From: Promethearchaeia archaeon
GTDB taxonomy: Archaea; Asgardarchaeota; Lokiarchaeia; Sigyniarchaeales; SOKP01
Reading direction: 5' to 3'
Assembly: GCA_029856105.1 (NCBI GenBank)
Contig: JAHQWH010000155.1
Location: 1-64,000, forward strand
Length of the DNA: 64,000 bases
Shown: positions 1 through 9,620 of the stretch, piece after piece
How positions within the stretch are numbered: the stretch's first letter is position 1
Layout of the letters: each line of letters starts with the position of its first letter
Position numbers and translations under genes: made by a program
Notes under the pieces: generated by a model
Told to the model about the DNA's origin: nothing
Database searches by the model: none
The model's input: the letters and a program-made list of their open reading frames with translations, nothing else

Positions 1-2
1 TA

Positions 3-236
3 GCATGGATTAAGGGAATTGGCATAATCTCGGCGAGAAAAATAATAGAAAACGCAAATGAATTACTTCAGCTAGAGAAAAGCATCCAGAAAGTTTTAGA
101 TTCAATAAAAGAAAACTTTGTGAAAAACTGTCCAAAATGCAATGGTGCTATGGTGAGCAAATATATTATTCTTGGACCTGATAGGCGATTAAAAGCAAGA
201 CAGTGTACTATATGTAAATTTTATTTACCTGAATAA
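3..236 (+). CDS. C-terminal fragment of a helix-hairpin-helix / zinc-ribbon protein (5' truncated by window edge)
   Basis: Open frame from base 3: AWIKGIGIISARKIIENA...NCPKCNGAMV...RQCTICKFYLPE*; HhH-like GIG motif plus CxxC...CxxC. Confidence 0.6.
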   Translation, partial: AWIKGIGIISARKIIENANELLQLEKSIQKVLDSIKENFVKNCPKCNGAMVSKYIILGPDRRLKARQCTICKFYLPE

Positions 237-262
237 TCCTGTTTACTTAAAAAAGTCAAGGT

Positions 263-1222
263 TTACATTCCTAATCCAAATAGAAATACAAAAGCCATAA
301 GATAAAGGAATATAAAAAATACTCCAGATTTTTTGTCCATTTTTTTTCTGACTGCTACTACAACAATTACAATTAGACTAACAACGAGCGTATATAAAAC
401 CGTAGGTACTGCTAATTCTGCTGTAACTGCTTGAGGGAAGAGGACTTGGCCAATGCCTATAGATAAAGTAGAATCAACGATACAAGAACCAACTATATCT
501 CCAATTGCTATGGAATGATGACCGTGACGAAGGGCGTGTACATCAACGACGAGTTCTGGTAGCGATGTTCCTATTGAGAGGATAAAGAAACTGATGATAT
601 ATTCGTGAATACTTAGACGTTGCGATATAAAAATAACGGAATTTACGATGATATAGGAGCCAGCCGTGACGCCGACAAAACCAATTGCAGCAAACAAAAG
701 GAGAATTTTTTTACTCTTTGTTGGTTGCGTCGTTTCTATCAATTCTACTCTATGCAATATACTCTCTTTATTCGCGTTATATATTAACCAAAAATAAATT
801 ACAAGGCTGAAAACCATAAATAGCGCGTTCAAACGAGTAATGTATCCTTTCTCAACAATAGTAAAAATCAATAATAAAGACAGAACTTCGCAAGAACCTA
901 ATATTATTATGTCCTTTCTATTAACATGAAATGCACCACAAATTAGTGGTAGAAGTCCAAAAACTAAAGTGAGTTGCGTGAGATCTGAGCCAACAGAATC
1001 TCCTACATCAATATCTCCGTGACCTAAAGAACAGGAAATAATTGAATTAAAAATTTCAGAAATATCTGTTCCTATTGATACTAAAGTCACTCCAATTATT
1101 AACGGTGATATCCCTAAAGCTGTTGCAAGTAATGCTGAGTTTTTTACGGCAAAGCTACTAGAGAAGATTATAATAGCAACTCCCCCTATGAGAATAATAA
1201 ACGCTAAGATTATATCAATCAT
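263..1222 (-). CDS. Sodium/calcium exchanger (CaCA) family membrane protein
   Basis: 319 aa, multi-TM, two alpha-repeat-like segments (GTDISEIFNSI / GTSLPELVVDV). Confidence 0.85.
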   Translation of the reverse strand: MIDIILAFIILIGGVAIIIFSSSFAVKNSALLATALGISPLIIGVTLVSIGTDISEIFNSIISCSLGHGDIDVGDSVGSDLTQLTLVFGLLPLICGAFHVNRKDIIILGSCEVLSLLLIFTIVEKGYITRLNALFMVFSLVIYFWLIYNANKESILHRVELIETTQPTKSKKILLLFAAIGFVGVTAGSYIIVNSVIFISQRLSIHEYIISFFILSIGTSLPELVVDVHALRHGHHSIAIGDIVGSCIVDSTLSIGIGQVLFPQAVTAELAVPTVLYTLVVSLIVIVVVAVRKKMDKKSGVFFIFLYLMAFVFLFGLGM

Positions 1223-1512
1223 TAAATTACATCCTCTATATAATATACTCAGTTGTATCGTAAATCCCTAAATAGAATTAATCGAGAAATATTAGCCAAG
1301 ATTATCTGTCTAACTTGAATTAGTGTCTTAAAACCTTTTTGAATAATTGAAATCGCTGCTTAATTTTCGAGATTAATTGAATAAATACTCAAATTATTTG
1401 TACAATTCATCTATTTAACTGTAAATTATAAATATTATCTTTTTTCTTGGTAAAAATAACTTTATTAAAAATTAACTTTAATTTCAGTAAAAATTTCTCG
1501 ATTTTATTTCTT

Positions 1513-2265
1513 TCATAGTCTTTGGATTAATTCTGACATTAATTCTCCTCCGCTACCTCTTAAAAATATATCAGCTATATCATCCATTGCGGTACGCTCT
1601 CGATTTACGAAGATTACTTTTGCCCCACTTTCTTTCGCGATGGAAGGTAAAAAACTTGCGGGGGATACAGTTAAAGAGCTTCCTACCATCAGAAAACAAT
1701 CACAAGACCTACAGGCGTTCATTGCTCTTTCTATCACGCTTGAGCGCAATGGTTCTCCAAATAGCACTACTTTTGGTTTTATATATCCACTACATTCACA
1801 AACTGGATATTTTAAGTTCTTAGTCTCAACTTCCTCAAAAAGAAATTCTTTTTTACACCTAATACATTCTAACTTTTCATAAGAACCATGTAATTCGTAA
1901 ATTGGTATATTATTATAAGTTCCACTTCCCGCACGTTGATGTAGTGCGTCTATATTTTGAGTGATTATTGCAATCATTTTCCCAAGTTTTTCCAGCTCAA
2001 CAACCGCATAATGAATTGGATTCGGCTTCGCATTAACTACAATATCTACTAATTCGTTGTGCATGGTCCAGAACTTGCTCGGGTCTTCCAGAAAGTAGTG
2101 GTAGCTCGCATAAATTGAAGGATCGTAGCGAGACCACAAGCCTCCCTCGCTTCTAAAATCTGCGATCCCCGATTCAGTTGAAGCTCCTGCTCCCGTAAAC
2201 ACAACGATTTTCTCGGAATTCCTTACGATTTCAGTGGCTTCAATTAAATTTTTTTCATCAATCAT
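1513..2265 (-). CDS. NAD-dependent protein deacylase, Sir2 family
   Basis: GAGASTESGIADFRS, TQNIDALHQRAG, ELHGS, two CxxC pairs, VGSSLTVSPA. Confidence 0.95.
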   Translation of the reverse strand: MIDEKNLIEATEIVRNSEKIVVFTGAGASTESGIADFRSEGGLWSRYDPSIYASYHYFLEDPSKFWTMHNELVDIVVNAKPNPIHYAVVELEKLGKMIAIITQNIDALHQRAGSGTYNNIPIYELHGSYEKLECIRCKKEFLFEEVETKNLKYPVCECSGYIKPKVVLFGEPLRSSVIERAMNACRSCDCFLMVGSSLTVSPASFLPSIAKESGAKVIFVNRERTAMDDIADIFLRGSGGELMSELIQRL

Positions 2266-2283
2266 TAAATCATTATTAGTTAT

Positions 2284-2970
2284 CTAAAAGTTATAAAAAT
2301 TATTTTTATCTTTTAATTTGAAAGAACCAAACCGTTCTCTTCTTCTATTTCTTATAGCTAAACTTTGCCATTTCATATCATGCATAAAAAATTGAGTTTT
2401 ATGTAGTTTCAAAGCGTTATACACCTTAAATCTCAAATTCCCTATTCGTATTTTTACTAGATTTTCATCTTGAGCTTTTAAAGGATTATATAAAGCGTAT
2501 ACATAAAATTCCAGGCTTTTTAGATTCAGTTCTTCAGCTACTTTAACTGCAATTTCATAAGTTGCCTGATGATCTGGATGATTATTATTAGCACTGGGAA
2601 TTACAAATCTATCAGCATCTTCTAAAATATCTTTAATTTTATCAACCGCTTCTTCTATATACTTGCTTAATTCTTGATCAAAAAATTTCAAAAAGTGTCT
2701 ATTTTCCTTTTTAATTCCCAAAAACTCACCAGCAGCATCTGCCTCATCTAATCTCGTTTTAGCCAATTTATCTTCAGAGATTCTAGTAGCTTCACAATCT
2801 TCAAGATCACCAATGATTTTTGGTTTTCTATAACAAGCTCTACCATCCGTAAGCCAAATAATATGAACATTATGACCCTCATTAAGCCATGTCAGAATAG
2901 AGCCTCCTGCACCATAAGATTCATCATCAGGATGAGGTGCAAAAATAACTATCTTCAATATAAACTCCAA
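2284..2970 (-). CDS. PIG-L / LmbE family deacetylase
   Basis: IVIFAPHPDDESYGAGG motif, NHPDHQ. Confidence 0.9.
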   Translation of the reverse strand: MEFILKIVIFAPHPDDESYGAGGSILTWLNEGHNVHIIWLTDGRACYRKPKIIGDLEDCEATRISEDKLAKTRLDEADAAGEFLGIKKENRHFLKFFDQELSKYIEEAVDKIKDILEDADRFVIPSANNNHPDHQATYEIAVKVAEELNLKSLEFYVYALYNPLKAQDENLVKIRIGNLRFKVYNALKLHKTQFFMHDMKWQSLAIRNRRRERFGSFKLKDKNNFYNF

Positions 2971-3172
2971 ATTAAGTTTTAAATAGTACTTTGACTAAGA
3001 ATATAATTAAATTTGTAATAAAAGTTTTTAAAATTTCAACAATAGACAAGTACAAGAAAGTAAATTTCGAGGTTAATTAAACAATATTTAAAAATCTTTA
3101 AAGATATATTCAATAAACATTTTTTTTAAAAATTATTTTGAAGGGGATATTAAAAAATAGGAGAAATAAGAT

Positions 3173-4615
3173 ATGACAAAAGAATTAAAAGCTAGTAAAA
3201 AAAAGAAAAATGCAAACTCTAAAAAAATCATGGCTTCATATGGCTCCCGTGAATTACTTGCTCAATGGATTGTTGCTTCGTTCGGTTTCACGGTGTTCTT
3301 CTTTTATGAGAACGTTATAGGATTACCGACATTGATGGCGATGTGGGCTTTTGTGATTTATAGTATTTGGAATGCGATAAATGATCCTTTAGTTGGTTGG
3401 TTAATGGAAAAGATTCATATGCCATGGGAAAAAAAAGGATTGAAACGCTTTCCATGGATTATGATTGGTGTTATCCCTTGGTTAATTTCTTTTTTATTTA
3501 TATATTTAGTACCGACTGATTGGTATGGCTCAGCTTCAGTAGTTCAAGCGCACCAATTTCAAATTTTTGCGTGGTACGTCGTAACTTTATGTATTTATGA
3601 TACATGTTATACTCTATTTGATGTTAATGTAATATCTCTTTATCCTGACAAATTTAGCGAAGCAAAGGAGCGAAGAACTGTTCAAGGGTTTGGAACAATT
3701 TTAGGAATAACTGGACTTGTTCTCGCGTTTATTCTCCCATCGGTTTTATTCATTGATACTTTTGTAGCTGAAACTTATGTCCAAGCAGCAACATTCAGCA
3801 TCATAGTGGGGTTTGCTCTTTTTCTTCTCGTAATTCCAGGTGTAAGGGAAAATCAAAAACTTAAAGAACTATATGCAAAAAGAAAAGAAGCCGGAGAAGA
3901 ACAAGAGGTAGAACCATTCTTTAAGTCGACCGGACGGGTGCTTAGAGATCGAACATTTATGATGAAGGTAATTTTTTTTTTTGGATACCAAGTAGGTGCA
4001 GTAATGATTCAAACATCAGCATTATACATCTCCACATACATTTTAGGAATGTCAGATGAAGCTATTATATATCTTTTAGGATCTATGCTTTTAGGAGCAC
4101 TCGTTTCGACCCCATTATGGACATTTTTTGCTCATAAAATAGATGATAATAGAAAAATGAGCATAGTAGCAGGTATTCTTTTGTTTATTACATTCTTACC
4201 AATGATATTTATTTTGGAACTAATTCCTTGGATGATTGCTCTTTTTTTCTTTGGAATTGGAATTGGTGGCCACTGGTACATTGATCTACCAACAATGGGT
4301 GACGTTCTAGACGATATAGCCGTGAGGACAGGTAAAAGCCAGCAAGCGATATATTACGGTTTTCAATCGTTCTTTATTAAATTTGGTCAAACATTTATCT
4401 CAATATCAATAGCATTAAGTCATGTAATGACAGGTTATGTAGAAGGAGCGCCAACACAATCACCTTTAGCACTATTTGGGATAAGAATTCACACTGCAAT
4501 TGTTCCAGCTATTTTGGTTCTTATTACAGTACTTTTATTTTGGAAATTTTATAAATTAACTCCTGACAGAGTAGCTAAAAATAAGGAAAAATTAGCTGAA
4601 ATGGATCTTAGATAA
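3173..4615 (+). CDS. GPH-type (MelB-like) MFS sugar:cation symporter
   Basis: 480 aa, 12 TM-like; IWNAINDPLVGWLMEKIH typical of GPH family. Confidence 0.8.
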   Translation: MTKELKASKKKKNANSKKIMASYGSRELLAQWIVASFGFTVFFFYENVIGLPTLMAMWAFVIYSIWNAINDPLVGWLMEKIHMPWEKKGLKRFPWIMIGVIPWLISFLFIYLVPTDWYGSASVVQAHQFQIFAWYVVTLCIYDTCYTLFDVNVISLYPDKFSEAKERRTVQGFGTILGITGLVLAFILPSVLFIDTFVAETYVQAATFSIIVGFALFLLVIPGVRENQKLKELYAKRKEAGEEQEVEPFFKSTGRVLRDRTFMMKVIFFFGYQVGAVMIQTSALYISTYILGMSDEAIIYLLGSMLLGALVSTPLWTFFAHKIDDNRKMSIVAGILLFITFLPMIFILELIPWMIALFFFGIGIGGHWYIDLPTMGDVLDDIAVRTGKSQQAIYYGFQSFFIKFGQTFISISIALSHVMTGYVEGAPTQSPLALFGIRIHTAIVPAILVLITVLLFWKFYKLTPDRVAKNKEKLAEMDLR

Positions 4616-4752
4616 ATAATTTCATTTTATTTTTTTTTTTTTCATTAATTATGATTGATTTAATATAAGAATAAAAGTAATAAATAAAATTAGGGAAATA
4701 TAAATATATAAAAAAGAACTACAACATTGATATTTACATATTTCACGCTTTA

Positions 4753-4803
4753 GGAAGAAAAATCATACGAGGAGAGACTGGTAAAAAACTCTTACTTTCT
4801 TCC
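4753..4803 (+). ncRNA. Candidate structured leader RNA upstream of the glycyl radical enzyme gene
   Basis: Inverted repeat GGAAGAAA(4753-4760)/TTTCTTCC(4796-4803) enclosing a nested GAGAG(4772-4776)/CTCTT(4789-4793) stem; no family recognised. Confidence 0.25.
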
Positions 4804-4918
4804 AAAATAGCAAATTATTAATATTTCTAATTAATAGCTTTTAATTAATTCTATAACAATTTATGTAATATTTAGCAATTTCATAAAATTTCGATTCCCT
4901 AACAATTTATTTTAAGGT

Positions 4919-7513
4919 GTGATAAAAATTATTGAAATTATTGATAATGCAAGTGAGAGAATAAAAAGGATTAGAAGCAGATTCCTTGATGATGTTCCTA
5001 TAATTTCCATAGAGCGAGCTCAACTTTATACAGAAAAATGGAATGAAACTGAAAATAAGGGCTACCCTCTTGGTGTTAGAGTTGCTCTTTCAATGAAGAA
5101 TGTTCTTGAAAATATGACTATCTATATAGATCCTGATGATCGAATTGCAGGAAAATGGACAGAAAATTTTATCGGAATACCTATTGACATAGAACGTGGA
5201 ATATGGAACAATGTTTTTGAAGTTGAAATTGATGCAAAAACAATGAATAAGTATATGAAAGAAAGCAATAAGAACTATATGTCATATATGATAAATAAAA
5301 TTGGACCTGATGGTCTTCGTGAATTACTTGAAAATACTAAAAAAATTGGTGCTCCTATTACAACTCTTGGAACTGATACTCTTGATAAAAGAAAAATCAA
5401 TCCATATCAAATTCGAGAAGAAGATAAAAAAATTCTATTGGAAGAACTTATTCCTCATTGGAAAAATAAAACACTCTCTGATATTCTAGAGAAAGAGTAT
5501 GCTAATTCTGATGTATATACAGGTGAATCGTATGAATTTTTAACTCACCTACCTTTAAAAACAGCTCAAAATGATATAGTTATATCCCCCTGTGCGGTGA
5601 TTGCTGAATGGCAAGGCCATTTAGTTCTTGATTTTGAAACGGTCTTAAAAAAAGGACTCTTAAATATGCAGAAGGAAGTCCAGGATGAGATCGAAAAAAA
5701 TAAGGATTTAACCGATGAACAAAAAGATTTCTTAAGGTCTATTGAAATAACACTTGAGGCTGTATTGATTTTTTCGCGTAGATTGGCAGAAAAGGTAAAA
5801 GAAGAATTAAATAAGACTACCAATGTTGATCGAAAAAAGGTACTTTCAGATATGTATGAAACATGTAAAAGAATCCCAAATTTTCCTCCAACTACACTTC
5901 GTGAAGCAATACAAACGTTTTGGATTGTTAAATCAACTGTTGATTTAACCTTACCCTTTAATGTGCATGGTCCAGGTCGTTCAGATCAACTCTTTTATCC
6001 TTTTTACCAATCAGACATTGAAAAAGGTCTTATCACTCGAGAAGAAGCGCGTGAATTATTTGAAGAGTTAGTTCTGAATATAATGAGTCATAATATCCGT
6101 CCTTATTCTAACGCTGTGAGTGATTTTAGCCAGCGATTTGAAGGTTCAGAACCAGTGACAGTAGGGGGCTTAAATGAAGAGGGAGAAGATGCCACAAACG
6201 AACTCACTTATGTAATTTTAGAAGCAGCAGACAGATCAAAAGCCGCTCTTAATTTTGCGGTTCGTTTTCATGATAAAACTCCTGAAGAACTATATATGAA
6301 GGTTGCTGAAATCCAATACAATGGATATTCAAGTATATCTATATTAAATGATAATGTATGTATTGAAGCATTAAAGAAACGAGGAATTAGAGAAAAAGAT
6401 GCAAATGCTTATTCAATCACTGGATGTGTAGACATGTGCAGTCCAGGTAAAACAGGAGGAATTGGTTTTTCGGCTCTTTTACTGTGTAGAACTTTAGATA
6501 TGACTCTTCGAAATGGCAACTGCTTAACAATAGGGGGTTTAGTAAATGATGTAGGATTAAAGACAGGAAATCCAGATAACTTTAATACATTCGACGAATT
6601 TCTCGATGCTTTTTCCCAACAAATAAATTTTGTTATTAAGAAAATTGTAGAAGCCACTACTATACGTGATAAACTATTTGCCAATTCTTATCCAGCACCT
6701 TTCATATCTGCATTTATGCGAGGATGCTTTAAAAACAAAAAAGATGTAACTCAAGGAGGTGCTTTTTACGATGCGGAAGGAATTCTTATAATGAATAGTA
6801 TTGCAAATATGGTTGATTCATTATATGTAATAAAAAAACTCATCTTTGAGCAAAAAAAATTCAATTTTAAAGATTTGATACAAGCAATTGATAAAAATTT
6901 CACTGATAATTACCAATTAATCCATAAACTGATTTTGGACCTTGATGGAAAATGGGGGAATGGAAACCCAGAATGTGACGAACTTGCTCGAGAAGTTACC
7001 ACACGGATATTTGAAGAAACTTATAAGTATAAAACTTATAGAGGTGGAGTTTATGCTCCCTTTGTTATTTCAATGACTTCTCACACATATGATGGGCGAA
7101 TAGGTATCGCAACGCCAGATGGTAGACTTGCAGGAAAACCATTTGCAGCAAGCTGTAATCCATACAATGTTGAGAAAAATGGACCAACTGGCGTCATTCG
7201 ATCAGTAGCTGCTCTTGATTTTCAGCATGTTTGCGGTTGTGCAGTTAACATACGAATGCATCCGTCTGGGATTGGAAAAACAAGAGAAACTAGAAAAAAG
7301 TGGATTTCTCTTATAAAAACTTACTTTAGTTTAGGAGGTCAACAGCTTCAACCTACGGTTGTATCTACAGAAGTGTTAAAAGCAGCCCAGCAAAACCCAG
7401 TACCATATAGAAATATAGTTGTTAAAGTTGGAGGTTACTCCGCTTATTTCACTGACTTAGGAAAGGAAATTCAAGAGGAGATCATTTCTAGAACAGAACA
7501 TACTAGGGTTTAA
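4919..7513 (+). CDS. Glycyl radical enzyme (pyruvate formate-lyase / diol dehydratase superfamily)
   Basis: 864 aa; active-site Cys in SITGCVDMCSPGKTGG; C-terminal glycyl radical loop KVGGYSAYFTDLGKEIQEEIISRTEH; listed GTG start overlaps the SD, ATT at 4928 is an alternative. Confidence 0.93.
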   Translation: MIKIIEIIDNASERIKRIRSRFLDDVPIISIERAQLYTEKWNETENKGYPLGVRVALSMKNVLENMTIYIDPDDRIAGKWTENFIGIPIDIERGIWNNVFEVEIDAKTMNKYMKESNKNYMSYMINKIGPDGLRELLENTKKIGAPITTLGTDTLDKRKINPYQIREEDKKILLEELIPHWKNKTLSDILEKEYANSDVYTGESYEFLTHLPLKTAQNDIVISPCAVIAEWQGHLVLDFETVLKKGLLNMQKEVQDEIEKNKDLTDEQKDFLRSIEITLEAVLIFSRRLAEKVKEELNKTTNVDRKKVLSDMYETCKRIPNFPPTTLREAIQTFWIVKSTVDLTLPFNVHGPGRSDQLFYPFYQSDIEKGLITREEARELFEELVLNIMSHNIRPYSNAVSDFSQRFEGSEPVTVGGLNEEGEDATNELTYVILEAADRSKAALNFAVRFHDKTPEELYMKVAEIQYNGYSSISILNDNVCIEALKKRGIREKDANAYSITGCVDMCSPGKTGGIGFSALLLCRTLDMTLRNGNCLTIGGLVNDVGLKTGNPDNFNTFDEFLDAFSQQINFVIKKIVEATTIRDKLFANSYPAPFISAFMRGCFKNKKDVTQGGAFYDAEGILIMNSIANMVDSLYVIKKLIFEQKKFNFKDLIQAIDKNFTDNYQLIHKLILDLDGKWGNGNPECDELAREVTTRIFEETYKYKTYRGGVYAPFVISMTSHTYDGRIGIATPDGRLAGKPFAASCNPYNVEKNGPTGVIRSVAALDFQHVCGCAVNIRMHPSGIGKTRETRKKWISLIKTYFSLGGQQLQPTVVSTEVLKAAQQNPVPYRNIVVKVGGYSAYFTDLGKEIQEEIISRTEHTRV

Positions 7514-7521
7514 ACATTTAA

Positions 7522-8430
7522 ATGAAAGGTATAGTATTTGACATTCAAAATTATGCAATATATGATGGACCTGGTATTAGAACTATAATTTTTTTGAAAG
7601 GATGCCCTCTAAAGTGTGAGTGGTGCCAAAATCCAGAATCACAAAAACTTAATCCTCAAATATCTTATTTTAAAGAGAAATGTCAACTATGTGAAATTTG
7701 CATTAATGCGTGCCCTAATAATGCCCTTCAGTTATTAAATGACGAAATTAAGAGAGATAAAACCCTCTGTACTACATGTGGAATTTGCTCTGAAATGTGC
7801 CCGAACCAAGTGATGGAGATTATCGGTAGGAATATCTCCGTCGAAGAACTAGTAGAAATTGTATTAAGGGATAAACCCTTTTACGATAATTCTGGTGGAG
7901 GTGTAACTATTTCCGGGGGAGAACCTACGATGCAAATAAATTTTCTTTTAGAACTACTTAAAGTATTAAAAAAACAAGGGATACACACTGCAATAGAAAC
8001 ATGTGGGTATTTTAATGAAGATTTAATCGGCGAATTAGTTAAATACATAGATTTATTTCTATTTGATATCAAATTGATTGATAATGAAAAGCATAAGGAA
8101 TTTACTGATGTATCTAATGAAAAGATTCTCACAAATTTCTCTAAAATTCTCTCTAAAGTAGGGAGTGAAAGAATCATTCCTCGCATCCCTTTAATCCCGG
8201 GAGTTAATACAGATGTAAGTACAATTCAACATATAATAACCTTTTTACATGAAATTAATTATTATGGTCAAATACATTTAATGCCTTATAACAAATTAAC
8301 AAAAACAAAGTATCAGAAAGTTGGAATGGGAGATTTATATAAGGATATGGGAGATTTAAACGATGAAAATTTAAATGAAATCACTAAGCTGTTTGAACAA
8401 CATTCCTATGATGTTATTATAAATCATTAA
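7522..8430 (+). CDS. Glycyl radical enzyme activating enzyme (radical SAM)
   Basis: GCPLKCEWCQNPE radical SAM cluster plus two ferredoxin-type CxxCxxCxxxCP motifs; 8 nt downstream of the GRE. Confidence 0.95.
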   Translation: MKGIVFDIQNYAIYDGPGIRTIIFLKGCPLKCEWCQNPESQKLNPQISYFKEKCQLCEICINACPNNALQLLNDEIKRDKTLCTTCGICSEMCPNQVMEIIGRNISVEELVEIVLRDKPFYDNSGGGVTISGGEPTMQINFLLELLKVLKKQGIHTAIETCGYFNEDLIGELVKYIDLFLFDIKLIDNEKHKEFTDVSNEKILTNFSKILSKVGSERIIPRIPLIPGVNTDVSTIQHIITFLHEINYYGQIHLMPYNKLTKTKYQKVGMGDLYKDMGDLNDENLNEITKLFEQHSYDVIINH

Positions 8431-8460
8431 AATAAAAATAAATTAGTTTTTCTACTTCTT

Positions 8461-9507
8461 TTACCAACGCCAATAAATGTCTTCAGCGTGTCCTAACATC
8501 TTTTCAATACGAATCTTTTCTCCATTATCTAAAATTAAATCACCAGAATAAAAACCATGCATCAAAGATGAGTTAAGATAAATTAATCCAAAATTCATTT
8601 TTTCGCGATGTGATATGATAGGTTCCAAAACCATATTAAACCTATTATCGTTGCTCGTAAACTTCCAGGGCATTGTAGGATCTCTGTTTTTGTGATGAAA
8701 TATAACCTCATCAATTTTATGAGCTTTTCCATCGTAGAAAATGATGTTTTCCGTATGGGTTGCCCCTTCTTTACTACCGACTGAACCGAAACCATAGCCA
8801 ATGTTAAAAGCAACTGGTACTCCAGAGACAAGGCCGCAGCCAGAACCCCAGAGCCAATGCGTTTTATAAGGCCATATCCCGCGTCCCCAATCCATGAGGC
8901 CAAAAGATGTTTCAGGTTCAAAACCATATGATTTATCACCAATAGTAATAGAGCCTTCTGCAGGCATGTAGTTAATCTTATGGTTATAGTAAAACAACTT
9001 TGGGTCGTCATACCCAGTAACGACCACAGTATTATCCATTTTTTGGTCGTCATGGAGTGTAATTGAACCTTTTATCCCCTTATTTTGAAAGGAGGGGTCG
9101 TCAATAGTAAGAATTCGTTTATTGCCTTGTTTCGAGATAGTAGCGTTAAATTTTTTGGTTGGAAACTCAATCACGCTGTCTTCTAAAGAGTTTAAGGGAA
9201 GAACTTTAGATTTTGTAAAGAATTTAAACAAGCCTTTGCCATCTCTTTTAATGTTTTTAAAATCGAGCCATACATAACTCATTTGAGTCAAATACCCTAT
9301 ATCTCCTATAGTTAACTGAAATCCAAAGTCCTTGTTTAACACAGAAAAATGGTCCCATTCTTTTATTCTCGTCCAACCTTTACCTATTTTTTCCTTATTG
9401 TATTTTAATAAAGGTTTTCTTGCCCATCCGCGTTGAACAAGCGAACCATCGTCGTTAAATAGGTTTGAGGGTTCTATTATCTCATTTTGATTACCCATAT
9501 CTTTCAC
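8461..9507 (-). CDS. DUF2804-like protein
   Basis: 348 aa; NLFNDDGSLVQRGWARKPLLKYN N-terminus and SFGLMDWGRGIWPYKTHWLWGSGCG core resemble DUF2804. Confidence 0.75.
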   Translation of the reverse strand: MKDMGNQNEIIEPSNLFNDDGSLVQRGWARKPLLKYNKEKIGKGWTRIKEWDHFSVLNKDFGFQLTIGDIGYLTQMSYVWLDFKNIKRDGKGLFKFFTKSKVLPLNSLEDSVIEFPTKKFNATISKQGNKRILTIDDPSFQNKGIKGSITLHDDQKMDNTVVVTGYDDPKLFYYNHKINYMPAEGSITIGDKSYGFEPETSFGLMDWGRGIWPYKTHWLWGSGCGLVSGVPVAFNIGYGFGSVGSKEGATHTENIIFYDGKAHKIDEVIFHHKNRDPTMPWKFTSNDNRFNMVLEPIISHREKMNFGLIYLNSSLMHGFYSGDLILDNGEKIRIEKMLGHAEDIYWRW

Positions 9508-9620
9508 TTTAAATTTGTTTAAGAATATTAATATTTCGAGTTTCGAGAAAATAAAGTTTTTTGTTTGTGTGTTTTGTTTGTTTTTCCTACTGCTAAAAAT
9601 TGTAAAAAAATTATGTAATA

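Noticed and set aside
1587-1882. Plus-strand ORFs opposite sir2
   Set aside because: Antisense to a Sir2 gene with all motifs intact.
5566-5823. Antisense ORFs inside the GRE gene (also 6409-6684, 7881-8186, 34895-35173, 36221-36571)
   Set aside because: They lie opposite strongly supported coding frames and encode low-complexity, Ser/Ile/Phe-rich products typical of antisense reading.
8595-9053. 152-aa minus-strand ORF overlapping the DUF2804-like gene in another frame
   Set aside because: Out-of-frame shadow of a conserved gene; no recognisable domain.
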